The notes under the pieces: generated by a model | The model's database searches: none | What the model saw: only the letters and a program-made list of their open reading frames with translations | What the model was told of the DNA's origin: nothing | Position numbers and translations under genes: made by a program | Source of the DNA: an uncultured Rhodospirillales bacterium | Lineage (GTDB): Bacteria; Pseudomonadota; Alphaproteobacteria; ATCC43930; CGMCC-115725 | Length of the DNA stretch: 64,000 nucleotides | Assembly: GCA_903828515.1 (NCBI GenBank) | Contig: CAIKMD010000007.1 | Span: 1,396,706 to 1,460,705, forward strand | Direction: 5' to 3' | Shown: piece by piece, positions 27,118 to 36,191 of the stretch | How positions within the stretch are numbered: position 1 is the first letter of the stretch | Layout: each line of letters opens with the position of its first letter

Positions 27118-27165
27118 CTCCGGTAGGACGGGCGTTTCGCCCCGAGAGCCGGAGCAATCTCTTTT
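27118..27165 (+). terminator. Terminator-like hairpin inside the decarboxylase leader (possible attenuator)
   Basis: Outer stem CTCCGG (27118-27123) with CCGGAG (27149-27154), inner stem GGGCG (27130-27134) with CGCCC (27138-27142), then T-rich TCTCTTTT (27158-27165). It sits 12 bp after the stop of the leader ORF and about 75 bp before the decarboxylase start. That is where a transcription attenuator would be expected. The T tract is interrupted, so strength is uncertain. Confidence 0.45.
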
Positions 27166-27238
27166 GCGTCACCCGTTCGCGCGGGTGGCCAAGAGCCGAC
27201 GGCTTTCGTGGACCCCGAGTTCTAAGGACACCGTGTTG

Positions 27239-28375
27239 ATGAGCAAGAAGATCGCGAAGTTCCTGGCCGAGAACCAACCCGAGACGCCCTGTGTGGTGAT
27301 CGATCTCGATGTGGTTGCTCAGGCCTATAAGCTGCTCCGACGATACATGCCGCTGGCGAAGATCTTCTACGCCGTGAAGGCGAATCCCGCGCCCGAGGTG
27401 GTCGGCGTGCTGCGCGATCTCGACTCCAATTTCGATGTGGCCAGCCGCAACGAGATCGACCTGTGCATGGAGCGCGGCGTCAGCGCCGACCGGATCTCCT
27501 TTGGCAATACGATCAAAAAAGAACGCGACATCGCTTACGCCTACAGCCGTGGCGTGAAGCTTTATGCCTTCGACAGCGCGCCGGAGCTGGAAAAGCTCGC
27601 CCGCGCCGCGCCGGGCTCGCGCGTGTTCTGCCGCATTCTCGTCGAATCGGTCGGCGCGGAATGGCCGCTGTCGCGTAAATTCGGCTGCGCGCCCGAAATG
27701 GCGGTGGAACTCCTGCGCCAGGCCAAGACCCTCGGTCTCGACCCCTATGGCGTGTCGTTCCATGTCGGCTCGCAGCAGACCAAGATCGACCAGTGGGACA
27801 GCGCGATCGAACGGGCGGCCAAGATGTTCTGGGCGCTCGCCGAGACCGACATCAACCTGCGCATGATCAATGTCGGCGGCGGCTTCCCGGCCAAGTATCG
27901 CGGCGACGTGCCGGCGGTGGTGCAATATGCCAACGCGGTCATGGGCGCGATCACCCATCATTTCGGCAACGACCTGCCCGAGATCATCATCGAGCCGGGC
28001 CGTTCGATCGTCGGCGATTCGGGCGTGATCCAGACCGAAGTCGTGCTGATCTCGAAGAAAGCCGCCAACGACGAGAAGCGTTGGGTCTATCTCGATGTCG
28101 GCAAGTTCAACGGCCTGCCCGAGACGATGGACGAGGCGATCAAGTATCGCATCAAGACCCCGTATGACGGCCCCGGCGTCGCCGCTGGTCCCGTCGTGCT
28201 GGCCGGTCCGACCTGCGACAGCGCGGATATTCTCTACGAGAAGACCCGCTACCGCATGCCGCTTGACCTCAAGGTCGGCGACAAGGTCGAGATCCATGCG
28301 ACCGGTGCCTATACCTCGAGCTACGCCTCGGTGGCCTTCAACGGCTTCACGCCGATCAAGACCTATTGCATCTGA
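27239..28375 (+). CDS. Ornithine decarboxylase-type PLP enzyme (alanine racemase fold)
   Basis: 378 residues from ATG 27239, with AAGGAC upstream; the in-frame start at 27164 lies in the leader RNA. Fold-type III decarboxylase: PLP lysine Lys47 in FYAVKANP, SFHVGSQQ, INVGGGFPAKY, EPGRSIVGDSG for PLP phosphate, and AGPTCDSADIL carrying the active-site Cys and Asp of ornithine decarboxylases. It makes putrescine from ornithine; some relatives also accept lysine. It is not related to the E. coli SpeF fold, so no symbol is given. A strong terminator follows. Confidence 0.93.
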   Translation: MSKKIAKFLAENQPETPCVVIDLDVVAQAYKLLRRYMPLAKIFYAVKANPAPEVVGVLRDLDSNFDVASRNEIDLCMERGVSADRISFGNTIKKERDIAYAYSRGVKLYAFDSAPELEKLARAAPGSRVFCRILVESVGAEWPLSRKFGCAPEMAVELLRQAKTLGLDPYGVSFHVGSQQTKIDQWDSAIERAAKMFWALAETDINLRMINVGGGFPAKYRGDVPAVVQYANAVMGAITHHFGNDLPEIIIEPGRSIVGDSGVIQTEVVLISKKAANDEKRWVYLDVGKFNGLPETMDEAIKYRIKTPYDGPGVAAGPVVLAGPTCDSADILYEKTRYRMPLDLKVGDKVEIHATGAYTSSYASVAFNGFTPIKTYCI

Positions 28376-29067
28376 AGAGACGCTAGGCCCCTGCTGAAAC
28401 TCCTCGCCGAAATCTCGGCGAGGAGTTTTTGCTGTATGGCGGTTGCGAAGGACTGGAAATTGGTCGCCTGGAGCAGGAAGGCGCCGTCCCCGCCGATCAC
28501 CTCGTTATTGTAATACGTGTCCAGCCAGGGCTCGCTCGCCAGGATGGCGAGGCCGTTGATGGTCACGCCCTTGGCGTTGAGGGCGTCGCGGATGGCGCCG
28601 GGGCGTGGGCCGATATTCGCCATCCCGTCGCCCGAGAGGTCGATCACCTGCCTGGTGGCCTTGTCCGGGGCCCGCTGGAGGGCAACCGCCGCCGCGAGGA
28701 GCGCGTCGCCGATCGCGGTCAGCCCGTTCGAGCTGCGCGTGCCGGCGCGGACCTTGGCGGCGAAGGCGGCGCCGGACGCCGCGTCGCGGATCTTCATCCA
28801 ATCGACCACCACCGCCTGCTTGTCGCGATCCGACCATTCCAGCATGGCCACGTCGATTGCACCGTGCGTCCCCGCCTTGATCGTGTCGATCACCTGCGGA
28901 TTCTCGAAGGCGCGGGCGATGCCTTCGTGCTGCAGGACATACTCGTCCGCGTCGACGCTTTCCGAGACATCGACGGCGAGCACCAGCGCGATATCGACAT
29001 CGGCGGCTTTGGCGCCGGACACGAACAGGACGGCAACGAGCAGAAAGACGGGGAAAATCGGCCTCAT
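28363..29067 (-). CDS. Exported VWA-domain protein (DUF1194)
   Basis: 234 residues from ATG 29067; ATGs at 29079 and 29082 are possible. Signal peptide VFLLVAVLFVSGAKA, then a von Willebrand A domain with the metal site DVSESVD and DLSGDGMANIG. This is the DUF1194 family, function unknown, presumably a periplasmic binding domain. The last 13 bp overlap the end of the decarboxylase gene on the other strand. The coding sequence for its tail (LLAEISARSFS) is also the decarboxylase terminator hairpin. Confidence 0.86.
   Translation of the reverse strand: MRPIFPVFLLVAVLFVSGAKAADVDIALVLAVDVSESVDADEYVLQHEGIARAFENPQVIDTIKAGTHGAIDVAMLEWSDRDKQAVVVDWMKIRDAASGAAFAAKVRAGTRSSNGLTAIGDALLAAAVALQRAPDKATRQVIDLSGDGMANIGPRPGAIRDALNAKGVTINGLAILASEPWLDTYYNNEVIGGDGAFLLQATNFQSFATAIQQKLLAEISARSFSRGLASLQMQ
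28399..28430 (+). terminator. Intrinsic terminator of ornithine decarboxylase
   Basis: Perfect 12-bp stem ACTCCTCGCCGA (28399-28410) with TCGGCGAGGAGT (28415-28426), loop AATC, then a T run. It lies 23 bp after the decarboxylase stop. It also falls inside the coding sequence of the convergent DUF1194 gene. Confidence 0.9.
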
Positions 29068-29181
29068 GAGCGGCCCCATCATGGCGGGATTTACGGCGGG
29101 ATAAAGGCGCTTAACGCCAAGCGGCTTGCCGCAACCGTTCGTCGAGCCTAATAATCGCTCGCAACTCTGCCGGGGCCCCTC

Positions 29182-29649
29182 GTGTTCGATAAGCCGTTTC
29201 AGTCGCTGGTTTTCGCCGCGCCCCTCGTCGCGCTGGTGCTCTGCGCCGCCATGCCGGCGGGAGCGGCGCCGGCGAAGGAGCCGCCGAACTGCGCCGCGAT
29301 CGCGTTTCGCCCGGTGCTCTCGCGCACCAGCGACGGGCTGCAGGATGCCGGGCCCTACAAGTTGCGCTTTGGCCGCATCGAACTGAAGGCCAATGTGAAG
29401 AACGGCGTGGCCGACCGGTATTTCGTTCAGATCAACGGCAAGGCCCTGGCCGACGCGCCGCGCCCCTTACCGCCGGCGCTCGCGTCCTGCGCGCAGGCCA
29501 AGCGGTTGCCGCTCGCGACGACTCCCGAAGCCGCCTGCACCGGCGATCGGCTTACCGTGCTGATCGAGCATAGCGGCGTGTCGCGCTATGTACTGCTTTA
29601 TGTCCATCGCGCGGGCGCGTGGCACTTTTGCAGCGTCGGCATTTCCTGA
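29182..29649 (+). CDS. Exported hypothetical protein, cysteine-containing
   Basis: 155 residues from GTG 29182. Signal peptide (LVFAAPLVALVLCAAMPAGAA) with cleavage near residue 28; the mature part holds four cysteines that could form disulfides in the periplasm (PPNCAAIAF, ASCAQAKR, EAACTGDR, HFCSVGIS). No family recognised. It is divergent from DUF1194 by 114 bp. Nothing more can be said of its role. Confidence 0.7.
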   Translation: MFDKPFQSLVFAAPLVALVLCAAMPAGAAPAKEPPNCAAIAFRPVLSRTSDGLQDAGPYKLRFGRIELKANVKNGVADRYFVQINGKALADAPRPLPPALASCAQAKRLPLATTPEAACTGDRLTVLIEHSGVSRYVLLYVHRAGAWHFCSVGIS

Positions 29650-29670
29650 TCATTCGGATTCATTGAAGCC

Positions 29671-29696
29671 GTCATTCCCGCGCACGCGCGGGTGAC
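29671..29696. repeat. Short inverted repeat (GTCATTCCCGCG type)
   Basis: CCCGCGC/GCGCGGG hairpin within GTCATTCCCGCGCACG and a matching tail GCGGGTGAC. A widespread intergenic repeat type in high-GC Gram-negatives, related to the hairpin at 22285-22302. It sits between two convergent genes and may act as a terminator. Confidence 0.6.
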
Positions 29697-29725
29697 GTGG
29701 TCAAGCTGGCGGTAAAGGCGGAGCC

Positions 29726-31297
29726 TTACCGGCTGGCGGTGGCGACGCGCGACGGGGCGGGGCCGAGGCTGGCGAGGATCCGATCATAGATCGCCGGATT
29801 GTCGAGCAGGTGACGCGCCACTTCGACGTCGAGATTGTGCTTGTCGCGCTGCGCCGGGCAGAGCGCGCGCAGGGCCTTCCAGCCGGTGTCGTCGAGCGAT
29901 ACGCGTGACTGGGTCAACGATGCCGGCGTCGGACCGGTCTTGCCGGCGAGCAGCGCATCGACGCTCGACGGCACGTCGGCGATGCCGGAGGTGCAGACGG
30001 TCGGCACCACGCCATGGGTGTTCAGGTGATAGCCGCGCGGCGTGATGAGCTGGGCCCAGGTCACGGTCAGTTCGCCGTCATTCGAGGTGCGCACGACGGT
30101 CTGCACGGTGCCCTTGCCGTAGGACGACGTGCCGATGACCACGGCGCGGCCGGAATCCTGCAACGCCGAGGAGACGATTTCCGAAGCCGAGGCGGAGCCG
30201 CCGTTGACCAGAACGATCATCGGCAAGCGCTCGGAGAATTTCGCATCCGACGCGACGAAGTGCTGGATGCTTTGCGGCACGCGACCGATCGTCGTGGCGA
30301 CGTCGCCGCTGGGCAGGAAGATGCTGGCGACCTCGACCGACTGATCGAGCAGGCCGCCCGGATTGTCGCGCAGATCGAGCACGATGCCATGCAGCTTGTC
30401 GGCCATATCGAGATGCGCCTGACGCAGCAGGCCGGCGATCTTCTCGCCCGTCTGCTGGTTGAACACCGAGAGTTTGATCCAGGCGATGTCGCCGTCTTCC
30501 TTGAGCGAAGCGGATTCCGGAACGATCGTCGCGCGCTGCAGGGCGACCTTGAGCGGCGCGTCGAGGCCGGTGCGGGCCACGGCCATGCGGACCTGACTCT
30601 GCGCGGGCCCACGCAGATGGCTGCGGATGTCGTCGGGGGTAAGCCCGGCAACCGCGACACCGTCGATCGTCACGATGCGATCCCCGGCCAACAGCCCGGC
30701 CGAGGCGGCGGGCGTGTCGGGAAGCACCGACGCGATGCGGACGTCGGTCTCGTGAATGTCGAGGGTGATGCCGATGCCGGCGAAGCCGTCGCGCGAGGCG
30801 CGGCGGTCGCGCGCTACCGTCGGCGGCGCATAGCGGGAATAGGGGTCGAGCTTGGCCAGCGCGCCGTCGATGACGATCTCGTCGACCTGGTCGGCGGTCA
30901 GCGCGGCGACGGCCGGCGACAATTCGCGGGCGGAATCGAGCATCTTCGCGGTCAGGACGCTCCAATCGATGATCTCGGAGGCGCCGGGCGCATCGAAGCG
31001 GCGGGTTTCCGACCCGCGCGCGATCGTGATTTCGGTCGCCGAGCGCTGGATTTTCAGTTCGGGATCGACGGTCGCCAGCCGGGCCAGGCCGTCGGTGGCA
31101 AGCTGGTCGGGCTGAACCTGGTTGACGTGGTACTCGATGATGCTTTCGTTGGCTTCGACGAACAGGCGGCGCTCGACCGATTGGGCGGCGGTGGGATTGG
31201 CTGTCTGATGTGCGCAGGCGCCGAGCGCCAACAATCCGAGGAAAACCGCGCCGCGGCGAAGCGGCTCCCAATGACGAAGAGTGATGCCAGCGTCCAC
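29726..31297 (-). CDS. C-terminal processing (tail-specific) protease, S41 family lipoprotein-like
   Basis: 523 residues from GTG 31297, which has AAGGGGA about 10 bases upstream; a TTG at 31336 is the only earlier start. Signal with near-consensus lipobox LALGAC (Cys28), so probably a lipoprotein in the periplasm. PDZ domain (DTPAASAGLLAGDRIVTIDG), then S41 catalytic core: LRDNPGGLLDQSV, NGGSASASEIVSSAL with the nucleophile Ser, and GTSSYGKGTVQT with the catalytic Lys. Similar to CtpA/Prc, which trim or degrade envelope proteins. It lies 114 bp downstream of rnr. Confidence 0.9.
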   Translation of the reverse strand: MDAGITLRHWEPLRRGAVFLGLLALGACAHQTANPTAAQSVERRLFVEANESIIEYHVNQVQPDQLATDGLARLATVDPELKIQRSATEITIARGSETRRFDAPGASEIIDWSVLTAKMLDSARELSPAVAALTADQVDEIVIDGALAKLDPYSRYAPPTVARDRRASRDGFAGIGITLDIHETDVRIASVLPDTPAASAGLLAGDRIVTIDGVAVAGLTPDDIRSHLRGPAQSQVRMAVARTGLDAPLKVALQRATIVPESASLKEDGDIAWIKLSVFNQQTGEKIAGLLRQAHLDMADKLHGIVLDLRDNPGGLLDQSVEVASIFLPSGDVATTIGRVPQSIQHFVASDAKFSERLPMIVLVNGGSASASEIVSSALQDSGRAVVIGTSSYGKGTVQTVVRTSNDGELTVTWAQLITPRGYHLNTHGVVPTVCTSGIADVPSSVDALLAGKTGPTPASLTQSRVSLDDTGWKALRALCPAQRDKHNLDVEVARHLLDNPAIYDRILASLGPAPSRVATASR

Positions 31298-31411
31298 GTG
31301 TGTTGCGTCCCCTTTGCCGGTTCGCAAATTGTGCAAAAATTGTGTCGAAGACCGATATTTTTGCCCTGCGACCGAGGGGAGTGCAAGAAAAATATGAGTT
31401 ATCTGTTAGGG

Positions 31412-33367
31412 TTAATAACGTTTACGCGGACGACCCGACGAGTCCTTGCTGCGCTGCGGTGAAGCCGTCGGCGCGCTTTCCTCGGGGATATCGAAGCGCA
31501 AACTCCCCGTCACGATGTCGGCTTCGGCCAGCCGCACGGTGACCGAATCGCCCAGCGCGAAAGTCTTCCGGCTCCGCCTGCCGACCAGCCGATGGTGCTT
31601 CTCGTCGTGGTCGTAAAAATCGCCGGGCAGGCTGCGCATCGGCACCAGCCCGTCAGCGCCGGTTTCCAAGAGTGTCACGAACAACCCGGCCCGCGTCACC
31701 CCGTTGACCCGCGCGGCGAAGGTCGCCCCGACATGGCGGGCGAGGAAGGCGGCGACATAGCGATCGGCGGCGCTGCGCTCGGCCGCCGCCGCGCGTCGCT
31801 CGGTCATCGAGATCTGCTCGCCCAACGCCGGGAACGGGTCGCCGGACATTTTCTCGCGCGCCAGCCCCGCGATCAGGGCGCGATGCACCAGCAGATCGGA
31901 ATAGCGCCGGATCGGCGAGGTGAAATGCGCGTAGCGCCCAAGCCCCAAGCCGAAATGCCCGAGATTGGTTGGGCTGTAGACCGCCTGCGACTGGCTGCGC
32001 AGCACCAGCGAGTTGAGCATCGTCTCGTAGGGCGTGCCCTTGGCGCGATGCAGGATCTCGTTGAAATGGCGCGGCCGGACCACCTGGCCCTTGGCGAGGG
32101 TGAGGCCGGGAATGGTGAGGCTGCGCAGGAATTCGCGCAGTGCCTCGAGCTTCGCCGGATCGGGCGCGTCGTGGACTCGATACATGCAGGGCAGGTGCTG
32201 GCGTTCGAGCGTTTCGGCTGCCGCGACATTGGCCGCGATCATCAGTTCCTCGATCAGCTTGTGGCTGTCGAACCGCGCGCGCGGCTCGATCGAGGCGATC
32301 TGTCCGTCGGGCCCCAGCACCGTGCGCCGCTCGGGCAGGTCGAGGTCGAGCGCGCCGCGTTTGCGCCGTGCCTTGTCGAGCGCGGCATAGACGCCGTAGA
32401 GCGGACGCAGCACGCGCTCGACGATGGGGCGCGCGTTCTCGCTGGGGTGGCCCTCGATGGCGGCTTGCGCCTCCTCATAGGTGAGCCGTGCCGCCGAGCG
32501 CATCAGGCCGCGCAGGAAACGATGGCGCGTGAGATTGCCCTCAGCGTCGATCCACATATGAACCGCCATGCACGCGCGATCGACGTTCGGCTTCAGCGAA
32601 CACAATTCGTTCGACAAGGCCTCGGGCAGCATCGGCACGACCCGGTCGGGGAAATAGACCGAGTTGCCGCGTTCCTGCGCCGTGCGGTCGAGCGCGCTGT
32701 CCGGCTGCACATACCAGGCGACATCGGCGATCGCGACGAGCGCGTGCCAGCCGCCGGCCTGTTCGGGATCGGGCTCGGCCCAGACCGCGTCGTCGAAGTC
32801 GCGCGCGTCGGCTCCGTCGATGGTGATCAGCGGGATCGCGCGCAGATCCTCGCGCGCACCCAGCGTGACCGGTTGCGCGCGTTCGGCGATGGCGACCGAT
32901 TCGGCATCGAAGACGGTCGGAATGCCGTGGCTGTGAATGGCGATCAGGCTGAAGGCGCGCGGATCGTCGCTGCGCCCGAGTTTCTCGGTGATACGCGCTT
33001 CGGGCAGGCCAAGCTGCGTCTCGGATTTGATTTCGGCGAGCACGATCTCGCCGTCGGTGGCGCCGCCCGCATCGTCGTCGGCGACGCGGAACTCGCTGCG
33101 CAGGCGACGGTCGGTCGGCACGATGCGGCCGCCTTCGGGGCCGCGACGATAGACGCCGACGACCCGGTCGGCGGCACCGCCGAGCGAGCGGACGATGCGC
33201 GCTTCGACGCCGCCGGTCTCCGAGTGGGTGAAACGCACGACGGCCTTCTCGCCGATCGCGAGAGCAGGCGCGCCGCGTTCGGCGGCGACGATGATGCGGC
33301 GTTTGGGGGCGGCGACGGGATTTCCCCACATGTCGCCGTCGGAGTCGATCTCGACGATCTCGATCAC
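31412..33367 (-). CDS. rnr: Ribonuclease R lacking its N-terminal domain
   Basis: 3'-5' exoribonuclease of the RNB family. The RNB catalytic Asp cluster is in IDGADARDFDDAVW; CSD2 precedes it, and an S1 domain closes the protein (NGVTRAGLFVTLLETGADG). The usual N-terminal winged helix of alphaproteobacterial RNase R is missing: family similarity starts at about GSLPEIGVIEI, right after the topA stop. I chose GTG 33367 (651 aa). A TTG at 33490 inside topA would give 692 aa but adds only a Lys/Arg/Pro-rich stretch. Both are shorter than the ~750 aa expected. It is the last gene of the pyrB-rnr run. Confidence 0.88.
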   Translation of the reverse strand: MIEIVEIDSDGDMWGNPVAAPKRRIIVAAERGAPALAIGEKAVVRFTHSETGGVEARIVRSLGGAADRVVGVYRRGPEGGRIVPTDRRLRSEFRVADDDAGGATDGEIVLAEIKSETQLGLPEARITEKLGRSDDPRAFSLIAIHSHGIPTVFDAESVAIAERAQPVTLGAREDLRAIPLITIDGADARDFDDAVWAEPDPEQAGGWHALVAIADVAWYVQPDSALDRTAQERGNSVYFPDRVVPMLPEALSNELCSLKPNVDRACMAVHMWIDAEGNLTRHRFLRGLMRSAARLTYEEAQAAIEGHPSENARPIVERVLRPLYGVYAALDKARRKRGALDLDLPERRTVLGPDGQIASIEPRARFDSHKLIEELMIAANVAAAETLERQHLPCMYRVHDAPDPAKLEALREFLRSLTIPGLTLAKGQVVRPRHFNEILHRAKGTPYETMLNSLVLRSQSQAVYSPTNLGHFGLGLGRYAHFTSPIRRYSDLLVHRALIAGLAREKMSGDPFPALGEQISMTERRAAAAERSAADRYVAAFLARHVGATFAARVNGVTRAGLFVTLLETGADGLVPMRSLPGDFYDHDEKHHRLVGRRSRKTFALGDSVTVRLAEADIVTGSLRFDIPEESAPTASPQRSKDSSGRPRKRY

Positions 33368-33410
33368 GCCGATCTCGGGCAGCGAACCGCCCGGGCTTCG
33401 GCTGTGTCGA

Positions 33411-36146
33411 TTAGGCGGGCGTTTGTTTCGCCTTCCGGGGTGGGGCTTTCTTCCCGCCGGCGGCTTTTGGCTTCGGTGCTTCTTGGCCAATGCTGGCCGT
33501 TCCTTTCTTCGCTGGCTTCATCGCCTTCTTCTTATTATCGGGGGCTGGCGCGTCGGCGTCGGACGTGGTCGCGGCCTTTTTGGTTTTCGCCTTGGCTTTG
33601 GCGGGGGCCTTCGCCTTCGCCCGGCCTTTGCTCTTGCCGCTTTTGGGCGGGCGCGCGGCGATCAGGGCCACGGCCTGATCGAGCGTGACTTCCTCGGTCG
33701 AGATATCGCCGGGCAACGTCGCGTTGATGCCGCCATGCGCGACATAGGGACCGTAGCGGCCGCTGAACAAATTGACCGGTTCGCCGTCGGTCGGATGATT
33801 GCCGAGCACGCGGATCGGCGTCGGCATGCCGCGGCGCGGCGCGCGCGGCTCGGCCAGAAGCATGACCGCGCGGTTGAGGCCGATCGACAGAATGTCGTCG
33901 TCCTTGCCGAGCGACTTATAGATCTTGCCGTGCTTGAGATAGGGACCGAAGCGGCCGATGGCGGCGGTGATCATCTCGTTGTCTTCGGGATGCGGTCCGA
34001 CTTCGCGCGGCAGGGCCAGCAGTTTCAGCGCGTTGTCGAGATCGAGATCGGCGGGCGACAGGTTCTTCGGCAGCGAGGAGCGCTTGGGCTTCTCGCCTTC
34101 GGGCATGTCGGTCGCTTCGCCGCGCTGAACATAGAGTCCGTAAGGACCCTTCTTCAGCGAGACCTTGAGCTGGGTCAGCGGATCGATGCCGAGTTCGCGC
34201 GGATTGGAGCCTTCGGCGCCTTCGCCCTCGATCCCGAGGGGTCGCGTGTGCTTGCAGTCGGGATAGTTCGAGCAGCCGATGAAGGCGCCGAACTTGCCGA
34301 GCTTGAGGCTCAGCCGTCCGTTGCCGCAGACCGGGCAGACGCGCGGGTCCTTGCCGTCGACGGGCTCGGGGAAGAAATGCTTGCCGAGGCTTTCGTCGAG
34401 CGTGTCGATGACCTGGCTGATGCGCAGATCCTTGGTGCCGGCGATGGCGAGCGAGAAGTCGTTCCAGAAATCGGCCAGCACCTTCTTCCACGGAATGCGT
34501 CCGCCCGAAATATCGTCGAGCTGGTTCTCGAGGTCGGCGGTGAAATTATATTCGACGTAGCGCTCGAAGAAGCTCGACAGGAACGCCGTGACCAGACGAC
34601 CGCGATCCTCCGGCATGAAGCGCTTCTTGTCGATGCGGACGTAGTTGCGGTCCTGCAGCACCTGGATGATCGAGGCATAGGTCGAGGGCCGGCCGATGCC
34701 GAGTTCCTCGAGTTTCTTGACGAGGCTTGCTTCGGAATAACGCGGCGGCGGCTGGGTGAAATGTTGCTCGGGCTTGATCTCGCCGCGACCCAACGCGTCG
34801 CGTTCCTTCATCGGCGGCAGGCGGCGATTGTCGTCGTCTTCCTGCGGATCGTCGAAATCTTCGTGATAGAGCGCGAGGTAGCCGGGGAAGGCGACGGTCG
34901 AACCGGTCGAGCGCATGACCACGTCGCCGGCGGGCGAGGTGATGTCGACCGCGACCTGATCGATCAGGGCCGCCGACATCTGGCTGGCGACCGCGCGCTT
35001 CCAGATCAGGTCGTAGAGTTTGCGCTGTTCGTCATCGAGCGCCTTCGCGACCTGCGAGGGGCGGCGGAACATGTCGGTCGGACGGATCGCCTCGTGGGCT
35101 TCCTGCGCGTTCTTCTGCTGACTCTTATAGATGCGCGCCTCGTCGGGGCGATGGTCGCGGCCGTAATCTTCCTCGATCAGTTTGCGCGCCGCGTCGATCG
35201 CCTCGTTGGCGAGCGTCACGCCGTCGGTACGCATATAGGTGATGAGGCCGACCGTCTCGCCGTCGAGATCGACGCCTTCATAGAGACGCTGCGCGATCCG
35301 CATCGTGCGCGAAGCGGTCATGCCGAGCTTGCGCGAGGCTTCCTGCTGCACGGTCGAGGTGGTGAAAGGCGGGGCGGGGTTGCGCCGCGTCTGCTTGCGC
35401 TCGATCTCGCGCACCGAGAAACCCGACTGCTTGGCGATCGCATCGGCAGCCGCGCGCGCGGCTTCTTCGTTGCCGAGATCGTAGCGTTCGAGCTTCTTGC
35501 CGTTGAGATGGGTGAGGCGCGCGGTGAACGTATCGCCGCCCGGCGTGGTGAAGTCGGCTTCGACCGACCAGTATTCGCGCGGCTTGAAGATCTCGATCTC
35601 GGCTTCGCGCTCGCAGATCAGGCGCAGCGCCACCGACTGAACACGGCCGGCGGAACGGCTCCCCGGCAATTTGCGCCACAGCACCGGCGAGAGGGTGAAG
35701 CCGACGAGATAGTCGAGGGCGCGGCGCGCCATGTAGGCGTCGACCAGTTCCTGGTCGAGTTCGCGCGGATGCCGGAAGGCTTCCTGCACGGCGGCCTTGG
35801 TCACTTCGTTGAAGACGACGCGTTTGACGTCGACGCCTTTGAGCGCGTTGCGCTGGCGCAGGACCTCTTGCACATGCCACGAGATCGCTTCGCCTTCGCG
35901 ATCCGGATCGGTTGCGAGATAGAGATGCTCGGCGCCCTTCACCGCGTTGACGATGTCCTTGAGGCGCTTGTCGGCCTTGTCCTGGATCAACCAGGACATG
36001 GCGAAATCTTCGTCGGGGCGCACCGAGCCGTCTTTGGGCGGCAGATCGCGGACATGCCCATAGCTCGCCAGAACGACGTAATTCTTGCCGAGATATTTGT
36101 TGATGGTCTTCGCCTTGGCTGGCGATTCGACGACGACGACATCCAT
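33411..36146 (-). CDS. topA: DNA topoisomerase I
   Basis: 911 residues. TOPRIM region near the start (VVVESPAKAKTINKYLG), active-site Tyr304 in LITYMRTDGV, a zinc-finger segment (CPVCGNGRLSLKLG then IGCSNYPDCKHTRPLG) and a Lys/Ala-rich tail (KSGKSKGRAKAKAPAKAK). It relaxes negative supercoils. The 3' end abuts the truncated rnr. It lies 45 bp downstream of dprA. Confidence 0.97.
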   Translation of the reverse strand: MDVVVVESPAKAKTINKYLGKNYVVLASYGHVRDLPPKDGSVRPDEDFAMSWLIQDKADKRLKDIVNAVKGAEHLYLATDPDREGEAISWHVQEVLRQRNALKGVDVKRVVFNEVTKAAVQEAFRHPRELDQELVDAYMARRALDYLVGFTLSPVLWRKLPGSRSAGRVQSVALRLICEREAEIEIFKPREYWSVEADFTTPGGDTFTARLTHLNGKKLERYDLGNEEAARAAADAIAKQSGFSVREIERKQTRRNPAPPFTTSTVQQEASRKLGMTASRTMRIAQRLYEGVDLDGETVGLITYMRTDGVTLANEAIDAARKLIEEDYGRDHRPDEARIYKSQQKNAQEAHEAIRPTDMFRRPSQVAKALDDEQRKLYDLIWKRAVASQMSAALIDQVAVDITSPAGDVVMRSTGSTVAFPGYLALYHEDFDDPQEDDDNRRLPPMKERDALGRGEIKPEQHFTQPPPRYSEASLVKKLEELGIGRPSTYASIIQVLQDRNYVRIDKKRFMPEDRGRLVTAFLSSFFERYVEYNFTADLENQLDDISGGRIPWKKVLADFWNDFSLAIAGTKDLRISQVIDTLDESLGKHFFPEPVDGKDPRVCPVCGNGRLSLKLGKFGAFIGCSNYPDCKHTRPLGIEGEGAEGSNPRELGIDPLTQLKVSLKKGPYGLYVQRGEATDMPEGEKPKRSSLPKNLSPADLDLDNALKLLALPREVGPHPEDNEMITAAIGRFGPYLKHGKIYKSLGKDDDILSIGLNRAVMLLAEPRAPRRGMPTPIRVLGNHPTDGEPVNLFSGRYGPYVAHGGINATLPGDISTEEVTLDQAVALIAARPPKSGKSKGRAKAKAPAKAKAKTKKAATTSDADAPAPDNKKKAMKPAKKGTASIGQEAPKPKAAGGKKAPPRKAKQTPA

Positions 36147-36191
36147 TATCGTTAACTTTCTGGCACGCTCATTTCGGCATCAGATGGCGCT

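Larger units (their letters stand above)
26876..27238 (+). promoter_or_regulatory. Long structured leader of ornithine decarboxylase (speF-leader type)
   Basis: The ~450-bp gap before the decarboxylase holds several strong hairpins: AGGGC/GCCCT (27001-27016), CGCGGCATC/GATGCCGCG (27053-27061 with 27069-27077, loop TTATTGT), a CTCCGG...CCGGAG double stem (27118-27154) and CACCCG/CGGGTG (27170-27186). Alphaproteobacterial ornithine decarboxylase genes are known to carry a conserved cis-regulatory RNA called the speF motif, and position and size fit. I could not align it to the Rfam model, so the match is by context. A 40-codon reading frame runs inside it. Confidence 0.65.

Noticed and set aside
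33195-36155. Very long open frame (986 codons) antisense to topA
   Set aside because: Topoisomerase I on the other strand is unambiguous; long antisense frames are expected at this GC content, and the product is low-complexity.
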